Source: a virus
Direction: 5' to 3' (one strand)
IMG/VR virus record: IMGVR_UViG_2162886007_000016
Location: 50,311 to 114,310 of that record
DNA: 64,000 nt
The notes below the pieces were generated by a model. The model did not search any database, was not told where the DNA came from, and saw only the letters and a program-made list of their open reading frames with translations. Positions 17,671 to 26,912 of this stretch are shown in pieces. The stretch's first letter is position 1. Each line of letters starts with the position of its first letter. A program made the translations under genes and the position numbers.

Positions 17671-18174
17671 GTGAAACACCCTGCTGAGTTGACCTATGCA
17701 GCATTCAGACTCCGGGGTGCCACGCGACGTTACCTGTTCTGCCGTACCGACGAGAAGCCTCACTTCGGTGACAACACGTTCGACTTCCTCGGTTATTTTG
17801 GTTTCGGCAGTGGTGAGTTTGGAGGTGAGCACCCACAGCAGTTCGACGGACTGCGCGTCAAGGTGCAAGTCTTCACGGACCCTGAATTCGCTCTGGCCTA
17901 TATCTCGACGCTGATGACTCAGCCGACGGATGGGTTCAGTGGCTTCTTCACCCACGACGGCTACACGTTCCATGTCGTGACCGAGGACGCAGAGGGTGTT
18001 CCACTGACTCACCTGAAAGCGCTCAACTGGCACTACTACACCAACGTTGGCGGCTCCAAGAAACTTGCGCATGACCACATCGTGACCTTGAATCGTCGCC
18101 ATGTGCTGTTCGCAACCTACGAGGAGCAGAGTGCGTTACTCACGCGCTACGCCAAACTCGCTGGAGTTTTCTAG
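17671..18174 (+). CDS. Unknown protein with GTG start
   Basis: A 167-residue protein starting at GTG 17671, directly after the previous stop; AAAGGA about 12 bases upstream serves as ribosome binding site. It contains a Gly/Phe-rich segment near residues 45-60 (FLGYFGFGSGEFGGEHP) and several aromatic clusters. No family is recognised. It ends at a terminator, so it is the last gene of the 8918-18174 group. Confidence 0.55.
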   Translation: MKHPAELTYAAFRLRGATRRYLFCRTDEKPHFGDNTFDFLGYFGFGSGEFGGEHPQQFDGLRVKVQVFTDPEFALAYISTLMTQPTDGFSGFFTHDGYTFHVVTEDAEGVPLTHLKALNWHYYTNVGGSKKLAHDHIVTLNRRHVLFATYEEQSALLTRYAKLAGVF

Positions 18175-18178
18175 CACC

Positions 18179-18203
18179 AAGGCGGCCTTCGGGTCGCCTT
18201 TTT
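18179..18203 (+). terminator. Rho-independent terminator before the DNA polymerase gene
   Basis: AAGGCGGCC-TTCG-GGTCGCCTT forms a stable stem with a TTCG loop and a TTTTT tail. It separates the helicase group from the replication operon. Confidence 0.85.
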
Positions 18204-18251
18204 CTTTGGAACTGTAAACACACCATAGTCTTTGACTAGAGGTCCGTGACA

Positions 18252-21200
18252 ATGCCGAAGTGCGATCACGTCGAGTTGGACTATACATACTCCAAGAAGT
18301 TCCGTAGAGTCGAGAACAACTATGGGTATGTCCGGCTCGCCAAATCATCCAAGAAGAACGCGAAGAGAAAAATCCTGTTCGTGCTCGATTATGTGCCGAC
18401 CGAAGACCTACGCTCTGGTCGGATGCTGTCTGGTGCCACTGGTCAGTTGTTTGACAACCTGATCGCCGTGGTCGAACGCCACTATCACTCTGAGGTCAAA
18501 CTCTCCGAGTGCAACTGGCTGGCTGTGAGCTACAACGCTTTCAAGACTGCTGGCATGCCTGAGCAATTCCGCACAGAAGCCAAGCAGGAGTTTACCGAGC
18601 GCATCAACCACATCATCACCGAGTACAAGCCTGACGTTGTGATGACGTTTGGTATGGACCCACTGCGTGCGCTCAACGGGGAATACATCAGCAAGTTCCG
18701 CGACAAGAAAGGCATTCACTGGGAGCACTTCTACGGTGTGCCAATCAAGACGAAGGCCAAGTCTGGTGGCAAGACACACAAGTACAAGCACGTCAGTTCG
18801 TTCAGCCTGAACACGTTGGTGAGTGCCACAGGTAAGGGTGAGCCGATGTACCTAGCCGGGTACGTGGCGCGCAACATTATGAACGCGCTGTACGGCAAGC
18901 TTCGATACGAAATGCCGAAGCTGGAGTTCAAGACTCGACTGGTTGACTCCATCGAGAAGTTTGACAAGATGATGGAGACTCTGTACGACGCGCCTGTTGT
19001 CGCAATCGACACAGAGACCAAGAACCTGAACCGCATCGTCAACCGATTGCTGACCATTCAGTTTGCAATCGACGAACATGCGGCGTACATCGTTCCAATC
19101 GGCCACAAGGACAGTCCTTGGTTGCCTGAGGAATTGAAGTACATCAAGAAGAAGCTCAAGGCCTACTTCGAGCATCGCAACAAGAACAAGGAGCACATCT
19201 ACGCCAACGCCGTGTTCGACCTGAACAGGATTCGCGTAGACCTTGGCGTCCGCCACTTCAAGAATGCGGTGTGGGACGTGTTTGCAGGTGAGTTTGGTCT
19301 GGACGAGAACATGAAGGTCATGAACTCGTACGGCAACACCTACTACACCTTGTTGAACATCACCATGCAGTACGGGTGCCATGCGTACTACGAGTCGGAC
19401 TTCGGTAAGGACAAGCGTGCCACGATTGAAACCGTGGACTTGGACAAGCCGCTCCTGAACTACTGTGCGCTGGACGTTATCACCCTGATCCACATTCGTC
19501 GCCTGCAGATACAGCGTGCGAAGGACTTTGGCTATCGCAAGTTCAAGTCCATCGTGCGCGAGCAGATCAGCGATATGCTCCACGTGTTCTCCTGTCTGGA
19601 GACCAACGGATGTAAGACGGATATCAACTGGTTGTTCTACCTCAAGTCGAACGACAGTCCGATCATCCAGCATCGCGAGGCAGTCATCAAGGCGTTGGAA
19701 GAAACGGCAGGTGCCGAGAAGACCAACAACCGACTCCAGAAGAATACCGGCGCGCCAGCGAAAGGTATCTGGGGCAAGACCAAGATGAAGATTTTCAACG
19801 TGGCGAAGAAAGCGCACTTGAACATGATGATGTTCGACGTGCTCAAGCTGAAACCAACGTCTGTCGGCAAGAACGGTCAAGGCGCCGTCGACAAGGACTT
19901 CCAGAAGAAGTATGCGGACGTCCCAGAGGTCGCGCTGTATAACGAACTCCAGAAAATCAAGAAAATCTTCAACAGCTACGTCAAGGCGTTCGTGAAGCAA
20001 TGGGGTTCCGACCCTGATATGCGTTTCGACTCCTGCATCCGACCGTTCTTCAACTTTCGTGACGTTGTGACTGGTCGTACCTCTGCGAAGAAGCCGTCGC
20101 TCCACCAGTTGCCAAGTCGAAATGACATTACCGAGTTCATCAAGAAGATGTTCCCGGGACGTGCCGACCTTGGTAAGTTCATCAAGCGATTGTTCATTGC
20201 GGACAAGGGCCGTCTGATCCTCAAGATCGACTATGCGGCTCACGAAGTTCGTGGTTGGTCGATCATCACTGGTGACAAGGAAGTAGCTGACCTGTTCTGG
20301 CACGGCTTGCGTATGCGTAACCAGTACAAGCTGTTCCCGACACCAGAGCTTGCGCACAAGATCGCGATGGAAGGTGACGTCCACCGTATCAACGCCGCGT
20401 ACTTCTTCGGCATGGATATCAACGACGTTGACAAGCCGAAGCGTAACAGCGTTAAGCAGGTTGTCTTCGGTCTGATCTACCAGCAAGGTGTTGAAGGTTC
20501 CGCGAAGTCTACTGGCCAGACAGTCGAGGCGATCAAGGCGCTGATTAAGGCGTTCTTCAAACGCTTCCCAGTTGGTGCTGGTTGGTTCGACAAGATCAAG
20601 AAGAAGGCTGCCGACCAGTTGTTCGTCGAGTCTCCTCTGGGTCGCCGTCGTAACCTGTGGGCATTCCTGATCCCGAAAGATGCCAAGTCGTTTGATGGTG
20701 TGTACGCGGCTACTGGTCGTCGTGCAGTGAACTCGCCGATTCAGGGCATGGGTTCTGACTTCCTCGTGTCCGGTGCTCGCCTGATTGAGCAACTGCGCTG
20801 GAAGCACTTCAAAGAGACCAAGCACTACCCAGACTTCTACATGACCAACTCGGTACACGACTCCCTCGAGTTCTCGGTTGCTTATGAAGACGTGTGGAAT
20901 GCGATCCGTATCATCGAACACGGTCTGACCTACGGTGTGATGGACGTCATGGAGAAACGCCATGGCATGAAGTTCCTCGTACCGCTGGAGATCGACTTCG
21001 AGATCGGTGCCAACATCCGCGACTGTGCTGGTTGGGACTACAGCCTCAAGTCGGCAGACCCTGACTTCCGTGACAACGTTGCGGGCAAGAAGCCAGTGGA
21101 TAAGAAGGGCGAGAAGAAGGAAGACGATGGCAGCATCGAGAACCTGATCTACCAAGCGCTCAAGCAGCAGCGCGACGAGTTCAAGTACGATGTGGACGTC

Positions 21201-21422
21201 GATGCCGTATTCAAGCAAATCATGTCCAAGCAGTATGTCGATATGCCTGACTGGGCGAAGAAGCAAGCCTGGAACACTGGCATGAAGATGGAAGGCATGA
21301 AGAAGGACCCGCGCACTACCGACGAGGTGATCGACAAGAAGAAGTCGAAGTCTCTGATGGAGAAGCTGGTCGCCAAGCCTGCCGATAAGAAAAAGAAGAA
21401 GTCCCTTAAGGAGGCTGCATGA
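18252..21422 (+). CDS. Family A DNA polymerase with 3'-5' exonuclease and UDG-like N terminus
   Basis: A 1056-residue replicative polymerase. The 3'-5' exonuclease has ExoI DTET (D253, E255), ExoII NAVFDLNR and ExoIII YCALD. The polymerase core has motif A KIDYAAHEVRG (D660), motif B RNSVKQVVFGLIY (K735) and motif C VHDS (H869, D870). No 5'-3' exonuclease domain is present. Residues 35-170 resemble a uracil-DNA-glycosylase-like fold (SGATGQLFDNL followed by a PDVVMTFG strand), but the catalytic GEAPG loop is replaced, so this part is probably non-catalytic. The C-terminal 70 residues are Lys-rich, possibly a clamp or DNA contact. The ATG at 18252 has AGAGG 9 bases upstream. The stop overlaps the next gene (ATGA). 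Confidence 0.9.
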   Translation: MPKCDHVELDYTYSKKFRRVENNYGYVRLAKSSKKNAKRKILFVLDYVPTEDLRSGRMLSGATGQLFDNLIAVVERHYHSEVKLSECNWLAVSYNAFKTAGMPEQFRTEAKQEFTERINHIITEYKPDVVMTFGMDPLRALNGEYISKFRDKKGIHWEHFYGVPIKTKAKSGGKTHKYKHVSSFSLNTLVSATGKGEPMYLAGYVARNIMNALYGKLRYEMPKLEFKTRLVDSIEKFDKMMETLYDAPVVAIDTETKNLNRIVNRLLTIQFAIDEHAAYIVPIGHKDSPWLPEELKYIKKKLKAYFEHRNKNKEHIYANAVFDLNRIRVDLGVRHFKNAVWDVFAGEFGLDENMKVMNSYGNTYYTLLNITMQYGCHAYYESDFGKDKRATIETVDLDKPLLNYCALDVITLIHIRRLQIQRAKDFGYRKFKSIVREQISDMLHVFSCLETNGCKTDINWLFYLKSNDSPIIQHREAVIKALEETAGAEKTNNRLQKNTGAPAKGIWGKTKMKIFNVAKKAHLNMMMFDVLKLKPTSVGKNGQGAVDKDFQKKYADVPEVALYNELQKIKKIFNSYVKAFVKQWGSDPDMRFDSCIRPFFNFRDVVTGRTSAKKPSLHQLPSRNDITEFIKKMFPGRADLGKFIKRLFIADKGRLILKIDYAAHEVRGWSIITGDKEVADLFWHGLRMRNQYKLFPTPELAHKIAMEGDVHRINAAYFFGMDINDVDKPKRNSVKQVVFGLIYQQGVEGSAKSTGQTVEAIKALIKAFFKRFPVGAGWFDKIKKKAADQLFVESPLGRRRNLWAFLIPKDAKSFDGVYAATGRRAVNSPIQGMGSDFLVSGARLIEQLRWKHFKETKHYPDFYMTNSVHDSLEFSVAYEDVWNAIRIIEHGLTYGVMDVMEKRHGMKFLVPLEIDFEIGANIRDCAGWDYSLKSADPDFRDNVAGKKPVDKKGEKKEDDGSIENLIYQALKQQRDEFKYDVDVDAVFKQIMSKQYVDMPDWAKKQAWNTGMKMEGMKKDPRTTDEVIDKKKSKSLMEKLVAKPADKKKKKSLKEAA

Positions 21423-21748
21423 TACAACACGCGCTGGAGCTGCTCAATGAGGCAGCAACGCTTGACCCGCGCGTGTTTGACTTGTTTGCTGTCAACACTC
21501 CCATCAGTCCGCTGGTGGGAGCGACAACCGATATCGAAGTGATGATGGTCGGTCCTGACACAGGCATGCTCAATGCGCTCGGACTTATCAACGGGCTGCT
21601 GGCTTCTTCCGGTCAGCGCCTGATCATTCAAACGGAGACAGTCGATGGACATATTCGGCGCTCTTTCTCCTCCGCCGACATACCGGGATTTGCGGATCGA
21701 GGTGAAGTTCAGCGAAGCCTTGATGCACCGGATTCGTCGCTCGGGTGA
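21419..21748 (+). CDS. Small unknown protein in the replication operon
   Basis: A 109-residue protein coupled to the polymerase gene by an ATGA overlap and preceded by AAGGAGG. The first 85 residues look globular (alpha/beta); the last 25 are read in the part that overlaps the next gene and look less ordered. No motif is recognised. The 104-base overlap with the next reading frame is unusual in this compact but otherwise short-overlap genome. Confidence 0.5.
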   Translation: MIQHALELLNEAATLDPRVFDLFAVNTPISPLVGATTDIEVMMVGPDTGMLNALGLINGLLASSGQRLIIQTETVDGHIRRSFSSADIPGFADRGEVQRSLDAPDSSLG

Positions 21749-22031
21749 TCGCACTGCGCAAGACCAGATCGAAAACGGCACCATGCGCGACTGGCAAGCT
21801 CGCTACCAACAGCGATTCAGTGACCTGTGCCAGAGTATGGAACAGGTTGATGTTCTGCGCCACGCCGCCGTGAGTGTAAAGCATATGCTGATGCACCATG
21901 TGCGCGATGCACTGGACGGCCATGATATTTCCGTGGGTATGCAACTCGGCGAAGTCATTATCCTATACGCTGACATTACACCCAAGGGCGTCAAGTGTAC
22001 GACCGTAATGCCTAGCGTGCTGCTACAGTAA
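21645..22031 (+). CDS. Small unknown protein in the replication operon
   Basis: A 128-residue protein starting at ATG 21645 behind CGGAGACAGTCG, inside the previous gene and in a different frame. It is mostly helical, with several His residues (VKHMLMHHVRDALDGHD). It is followed after 8 bases by the clamp-like gene. Function is unknown; position between polymerase and clamp-like genes suggests a replication accessory role. Confidence 0.55.
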   Translation: MDIFGALSPPPTYRDLRIEVKFSEALMHRIRRSGDRTAQDQIENGTMRDWQARYQQRFSDLCQSMEQVDVLRHAAVSVKHMLMHHVRDALDGHDISVGMQLGEVIILYADITPKGVKCTTVMPSVLLQ

Positions 22032-22039
22032 GGACAGGT

Positions 22040-23188
22040 ATGAAAATCTCCCAATCTCCGAATCTGCAATTCGAGGCTCAGGCCAAAGAGTTGCAGCAAG
22101 CGATCCAAAAGGTAGTGAGCATCACGTCCTTCGTGGACTGTCTCGATACCGAGCGACGCCATGCGATGCTGGTCAGTGATGGCAAGGCTTACATCGTAGG
22201 TATTACCCCAGATGCGTTCGCGTGCGTCTGCGTCGGCAAGTCTGCTGGCGGCAAGAACGGCGCGTTCATCTTCGAGCCCGCGAAAGTGCAGGGCCTGATC
22301 AAGAATCGTGACGGCCTGTCGATCAGTGGTGACAAAGCCGAGTTGATCGTGCAAGCGCTCAAGGGCAAGTATCGAGCGACTACCGAACTGCAACTGCTCG
22401 ACGATGCCGACATTGTTCGCCTGAAGGACGTGTTCAATCCGCCGAAGTCCAAGAAGCTCAGCCGTGAAGTTATCAAGGCGATCCGCGAAGGTATCAAAGC
22501 CGCATCGCTCACCAACTTCTACACCGACGACATTATCCTGTCGTTCGTCAAGGTCTCCGAGAAGGGTGTGGTGATCGAGTCCGCAGACAACTTCCACCTG
22601 AGCCAGTACAAGGCGAAAGTGAAGTCGGACGTGACGCTGCGCTTCGCAATTCCAACGCGCACGTTCAACATGCTGGACCGTTTCATCGGCGACAGTGAGC
22701 CGAAGATCAGTCTCAACGGTAGCCAGTTGTGCATCCGTGGTGACGACTACGTTGTGTCGGTACCTGAGATTCAGGAAGACGAGTTCAAGTTCAGCATGGT
22801 GGCCGAGTTCTTGAAGTCGCTGCCAGCGCCGTCCATGACAGTGACGTTCAACCCTGAATCGCTCAAGGCCGTGGACAATATGTTCGCCATCGTCACCGAA
22901 GACACCAAGATGGCAATGCAGTTCAAGGACAAGGGCATCAAGATGAAGATGCTCACCAAGAGCGGCAGCGTCGAGGATGCGTGCAAGGCGCAGATCAAAG
23001 GTGACCCACGTACCATTCACGTCGACCCGCGCATCCTCAAGGACTTGTTCGACAAGATCAAGGACGACGAAGTGCCGATGAACCTGTTCAAGGCGCGCAA
23101 CAAAGGTGCGACCTCGACCTTCTGCATCGTCACTCAGCCCGCTAAGGGTGTGCAGTTGACCCAGCTTGGGACCTTCTATGACGAATGA
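22040..23188 (+). CDS. Sliding-clamp-like protein (DnaN-type, tentative)
   Basis: A 382-residue protein, close to the length of bacterial beta clamps (about 366-380). It reads as three successive alpha/beta segments with alternating short strands and single helices, starting with a KELQQAIQKVVS helix and an AMLVSDGKAYIVGI strand pair as in DnaN domain I. It lies two genes after the polymerase. I see no diagnostic motif, so the assignment rests on length, pattern and context. AGGACAGGT precedes the ATG. If correct, it would tether the polymerase for processive synthesis. Confidence 0.5.
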   Translation: MKISQSPNLQFEAQAKELQQAIQKVVSITSFVDCLDTERRHAMLVSDGKAYIVGITPDAFACVCVGKSAGGKNGAFIFEPAKVQGLIKNRDGLSISGDKAELIVQALKGKYRATTELQLLDDADIVRLKDVFNPPKSKKLSREVIKAIREGIKAASLTNFYTDDIILSFVKVSEKGVVIESADNFHLSQYKAKVKSDVTLRFAIPTRTFNMLDRFIGDSEPKISLNGSQLCIRGDDYVVSVPEIQEDEFKFSMVAEFLKSLPAPSMTVTFNPESLKAVDNMFAIVTEDTKMAMQFKDKGIKMKMLTKSGSVEDACKAQIKGDPRTIHVDPRILKDLFDKIKDDEVPMNLFKARNKGATSTFCIVTQPAKGVQLTQLGTFYDE

Positions 23189-23615
23189 CGTGAGCCTGAT
23201 TTTCAGTCTTGCGGATGAAGTCGAAATCACCAGCAAAAGCATCAACGAGTTTGTCAAGCTGGGCACTGCGCACGATGGCTACCACGCCGCCGTGTTCTTT
23301 CGCCCAGTGGTGCAGACCCTACTTCTGATCGACCACAAGAATCCCGTGGTGCTCAATCGGTTCTGCACCATGTACAACTTCGTCAACCGACGCGGTACCG
23401 TATACGGGCACCTATTTGTGGTCGACGAGTCCAAGCTGGAGATTGTGGACAACCGCATGATCGTCCGTTGCAACGTCAGGGAGAAGTATGACTTCGAGAC
23501 CTTGACCATCAGCAACGACAAAACCAAACTCCTGTTCTTCAAGTCAAGCAGTGGATGCTTGCTGACGCTGATCGCAGGGCAAGAAGATTCAGCCTATCTG
23601 GTGCGGGAGGGTTAA
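23178..23615 (+). CDS. Unknown protein in the replication operon
   Basis: A 145-residue protein beginning at ATG 23178, overlapping the clamp-like gene by 11 bases. It is rich in beta-strand-like segments (for example HAAVFFRPVVQTLLLI and GHLFVVDESKLEIVD), giving the impression of a small beta-barrel or half-clamp domain. No family is recognised. Its stop overlaps the next start (TAATG). Confidence 0.55.
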   Translation: MTNDVSLIFSLADEVEITSKSINEFVKLGTAHDGYHAAVFFRPVVQTLLLIDHKNPVVLNRFCTMYNFVNRRGTVYGHLFVVDESKLEIVDNRMIVRCNVREKYDFETLTISNDKTKLLFFKSSSGCLLTLIAGQEDSAYLVREG

Positions 23616-24151
23616 TGAATAAGGTTGATCTGGAGCACGTTCGGAAACTTGTAAAGCGTGACGAGAAGTACAAACGCTTCCGTGCAGCCGTCGAGAAGAA
23701 CCCAAATCTGAAACTGGCCTTCGATGACCTGCACGACGAACTCAACTCGATGCACAAGATGCGCCTGACGCGCAGCCTGAATCGGAAGAGTAAGCGCTTC
23801 ACCAAAGACGTGATCGACGCAATGACCCACGACACCAGTTGCCGTAGCCGTTGCGCAGAGATTCTCATGTCCTGCTTGGCAATCACCGGTGACTTCCAGG
23901 ACACGCTGAATAATTTGCGTGACTACCTGATGTTGGAGTACGGTGGGCGAATCACCACAGGCCGCAGCTCCAAAGAGGAGAGGCGCCAATTCATGGAGAA
24001 CGTACTGCGTCCGTTCTTCCGTTACATTCACAAGGTCGAGCAGTTGAAAAAGCACGCCGAGTACCTCGTTGAGGATATCGACAAGGCGAGCTACCGCTTC
24101 CGTGATGTTATCGAGGCGATCAAGCTGCTGGGCAAACCAGAGAGTCTGTAA
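23615..24151 (+). CDS. Helical basic unknown protein in the replication operon
   Basis: A 178-residue, Arg/Lys-rich and almost entirely helical protein. It starts at ATG 23615 in a TAATG overlap with GGGAGG upstream and ends in another TAATG overlap with the helicase gene. No recognised motif. Its basic helices could contact DNA or RNA. Position between clamp-like and helicase genes is the only clue to function. Confidence 0.55.
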   Translation: MNKVDLEHVRKLVKRDEKYKRFRAAVEKNPNLKLAFDDLHDELNSMHKMRLTRSLNRKSKRFTKDVIDAMTHDTSCRSRCAEILMSCLAITGDFQDTLNNLRDYLMLEYGGRITTGRSSKEERRQFMENVLRPFFRYIHKVEQLKKHAEYLVEDIDKASYRFRDVIEAIKLLGKPESL

Positions 24152-25752
24152 TGGGCGAAATCATTGTCCGCGAACGGATGTTCGTGCCATCGCATTTGGT
24201 GGACGAGCGTGAAGTAAAGAAGCGCTACATCCATCGGTTCTACGAGGAATCCGCTTGCCGACGCTGTGAAAATCGTCCTGAGCGCCACAATTACATCTGC
24301 AACAAGTGCGAAGCCTACAAGGGCAAATCGGTAACGGTCAACCGTGAAATCAAAGGTGACACCGAGTACTTCGGCTTCCCGTTGGGTGATCGCAAGAACA
24401 TCGCAAAGGTCTTTGGCCTAGATTTGAAGGAGCTCGGCGTTCGTGACCTACGGACCCGGGCTAAACGTCGTTATAACGTCAAGATGGTCGGCTTCAAACC
24501 TTACGACTATCAGGAGCCTGCTATCAAGCTCTTGAAGAAGCACGGATACGGTGTTCTCAAGGCACCACCGCGTTCTGGTAAGACGCCGACCATGCTGTAC
24601 ACTGGCATCACGCAGTACAAGTATCGTATTGCCGTGATTGCTGACCAGAAAGAGTTTCTGGAGCAGTTCGTCGACCACATCACCGAGTTCACCAACCTGC
24701 CTGATCTGCAGGAGAAGTACAAGAAGAAACTCTACGGCTTTGGTAAGAAGCCGCAGGACTTTGAGGACTTCGAGATTATCGTCTGCACCTACCAGACGTT
24801 CCTGAGCGACAAGGGCAAGAAGCTGCTCAAGCTCCTGAACAAGAACTTTGGTCTGGTGTTCATTGACGAGGTGCACAGCTCCGGTGCGAGTGAATATTCC
24901 AAGACCTTGAACGAGCTCCGTCAGCGCATTCGCATTGGTGCAACAGGTACCGATGATCGCAAGGACGGCAAGTACAAGATCGTGGAACAGATCGTCGGGC
25001 CTGTGACTGCACTGATCGAACGTGACCAGTTGCAGGCTCAAGTGTTTGTCCACCCAATGGACTTCGTGAAGACCAAAGCTGCCTATAAGGGTCGTGCAGG
25101 CTTCACCCGTTGCGTGTCGTTCCTGACAAACCACAAGAAGCGCAACCAGTTCATCGTTGACTGGGTGCTCAAGGACTTGGAGAAAGGCCACAACCTGCTG
25201 ATCCCAGTGTATCGCAAAGAGCACGTCTGGGACTTGGTCAAGATGATTAACGACCAGTACGGCAAGAAAGTGGCCGACGGGTTCACCGGCGGTGCGAAGA
25301 ACAAGGCAGACATTACTCGACGCAAAGCCGTACTGGACGATGCGAAGTCTGGTAAGGTGCGCGTGGTAATCGGCATCCGCTCTCTGATGCAGCGTGGTCT
25401 GAACGTGCCTCGTTGGTCGATGATCTACTGCGTCATGCCGATCAACAACAAGCCCAACTGGAAGCAGGAGAGTTCGCGTATCCTGACTCCGTTTGAAGGT
25501 AAGCGTCCACCTGGTATTCGCCTCTTCGTGGACGAGCACATTGGAATGCCGCTTGGTTGCTTTGTGTCAACCTACAAGCAGTGCATGGAATTCAAACACA
25601 AGCCTACGGAAGTAGCCCATGAGCGCGCCATCATACTTATGGACAAACACAACAGTCGAAGGAGTGGGCACGGTGGCGGAGGTGAGCAAGCCTTCATGGA
25701 AGATACCAAAGCCGTCCGTTCCAAGTTTGGAGGAAGACCTTTCGGGTCGTGA
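24151..25752 (+). CDS. UvsW-like SF2 helicase with N-terminal Cys4 motif
   Basis: A 533-residue SF2 helicase: Q-motif-like YDYQEPAIK, Walker A APPRSGKT (K144), DEVH box (D239), motif III-like GATGT and motif VI QESSRIL. T4 UvsW and related RecG/RapA-like motors remodel branched recombination intermediates and R-loops and help switch from origin-dependent to recombination-dependent replication. Unlike a minimal UvsW, it carries C-x2-C...C-x2-C (CRRC and CNKC near residues 36-51), which could bind zinc. The last 40 residues are Gly/His/Arg-rich, in the region shared with the next gene. The start is fixed by a TAATG overlap. Confidence 0.85.
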   Translation: MGEIIVRERMFVPSHLVDEREVKKRYIHRFYEESACRRCENRPERHNYICNKCEAYKGKSVTVNREIKGDTEYFGFPLGDRKNIAKVFGLDLKELGVRDLRTRAKRRYNVKMVGFKPYDYQEPAIKLLKKHGYGVLKAPPRSGKTPTMLYTGITQYKYRIAVIADQKEFLEQFVDHITEFTNLPDLQEKYKKKLYGFGKKPQDFEDFEIIVCTYQTFLSDKGKKLLKLLNKNFGLVFIDEVHSSGASEYSKTLNELRQRIRIGATGTDDRKDGKYKIVEQIVGPVTALIERDQLQAQVFVHPMDFVKTKAAYKGRAGFTRCVSFLTNHKKRNQFIVDWVLKDLEKGHNLLIPVYRKEHVWDLVKMINDQYGKKVADGFTGGAKNKADITRRKAVLDDAKSGKVRVVIGIRSLMQRGLNVPRWSMIYCVMPINNKPNWKQESSRILTPFEGKRPPGIRLFVDEHIGMPLGCFVSTYKQCMEFKHKPTEVAHERAIILMDKHNSRRSGHGGGGEQAFMEDTKAVRSKFGGRPFGS

Positions 25753-26302
25753 GTTCTTCGAGTATCGCTACGGCGGGTTCATGGCCCTAGGTGGTTTGCC
25801 CGCCAAGTTCGATCTTCGTGCTGAACTTTCTGTCCTCAGTGGCTTCATGCAAGAGTGGGCATCGCACACGCGCGTTTGGCAATACATGGTGCGTGATGCA
25901 CTTAGCCGAGCGCGTGATTGCGTGTTCATCTGCGAAACACCTAGTGGCCGGAAGGCACTCGCCACCTATCTCAACGGACACGCACTGACCGTAATGACGT
26001 TGTCCGAATTTGAGCGTACTGTAAACAGACCTGAGATAGTCTACTGCCCTGTGCGTCCTGCTAACATAAACGACGCCAAATTGGATGCGTTGTTGGACGC
26101 ACACGAACTACACGTCATAAGGTCCGAGGACTATGTCCAGAAAAGATTTCTTAAAGAACTTGGACAGCGATCTGCAAGCAGAGCTGCCGCCCTCCAAGCG
26201 AGCTACACCAACGTCCGAATCCGATATCAGGATGGACTTCAAGTTCGACACGCAACGTCAGAACCTCTTGAAGTCGCGCGGCGTCGATGGTCATGCGTTT
26301 AG
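25619..26302 (+). CDS. Unknown protein overlapping both neighbours
   Basis: A 227-residue reading frame starting at ATG 25619, 134 bases inside the helicase gene, and ending 170 bases inside the next gene. An alternative GTG start at 25673 has an ideal AAGGAG 8 bases upstream and shortens the first overlap to 80 bases. The central part (residues 45-165) looks like an ordinary globular protein (CVFICETPSGRKALATYL, a possible Rossmann-like strand-helix). The C-terminal 55 residues, in the overlap, are Arg-rich with several rare CGA codons. I do not recognise the family. Confidence 0.5.
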   Translation: MSAPSYLWTNTTVEGVGTVAEVSKPSWKIPKPSVPSLEEDLSGREFFEYRYGGFMALGGLPAKFDLRAELSVLSGFMQEWASHTRVWQYMVRDALSRARDCVFICETPSGRKALATYLNGHALTVMTLSEFERTVNRPEIVYCPVRPANINDAKLDALLDAHELHVIRSEDYVQKRFLKELGQRSASRAAALQASYTNVRIRYQDGLQVRHATSEPLEVARRRWSCV

Positions 26303-26912
26303 CCTCGCTCGCTCTCCGTTCCAAGTTGAGGAAGCGCTGATAAGGATCAAGCCAGTCGTGCGCAACATCGAGAACCTGGTGAAGAATAACCAGATCGAGT
26401 TGGCACCGAGTTCGATCACGTGGTTACCTGAAGGTTTCGTTCTGCGATCCATCAGCGTGAAGAAGCAGATCAACGGCATCCAGAAGGTGCTGGACAATCC
26501 TCTGCACGGCAACTACACGATGGCAATTGGCAGTTACCCGAGCGACGTGCGCGCCAAGGTGCTTGCAGCCAACTTCATGAACCGTGCGATTGACGCGCAG
26601 ATGAAGGGTGTTCATCGTGGTCGTGCATATCCACTCTGGCACCCGCTCATGGGCAACCAGTGGGATTCACTGCGCGATGCACGCGAACCCGAGAACATGA
26701 GTATGCTGGTCATCACCAACGTTGGTGTTGACAGCAGCCGTACCAAACTGGAGAAGCTGCGGGACTTGCTGGAGAAGTTCAACAACATCCCGAAGATCGT
26801 CGTGGTAAACGGCATCGACCCAGTCACCTTTTTCGCCGAGCGCGTGCGCTTACCTCTCAAATACGCCTTCTACCTCAGTGCTGAGCAGAAGGCCTCGATC
26901 TTGGACATTTAA
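26133..26912 (+). CDS. Unknown replication-operon protein, possibly AAA-like without Walker A
   Basis: A 259-residue protein. Residues 180-255 read as a strand (MLVITNVG), a helix (LEKLRDLLEKFN), a strand (KIVVVNG) and a final helix, a pattern seen around Walker B and sensor regions of DnaC-type helicase loaders. No P-loop is present, so this is only a structural resemblance. ATG 26133 follows CCGAGGA closely; ATG 26232 is a downstream alternative that would reduce the overlap with the previous gene. The stop is directly abutted by the next ATG. Confidence 0.5.
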   Translation: MSRKDFLKNLDSDLQAELPPSKRATPTSESDIRMDFKFDTQRQNLLKSRGVDGHAFSLARSPFQVEEALIRIKPVVRNIENLVKNNQIELAPSSITWLPEGFVLRSISVKKQINGIQKVLDNPLHGNYTMAIGSYPSDVRAKVLAANFMNRAIDAQMKGVHRGRAYPLWHPLMGNQWDSLRDAREPENMSMLVITNVGVDSSRTKLEKLRDLLEKFNNIPKIVVVNGIDPVTFFAERVRLPLKYAFYLSAEQKASILDI

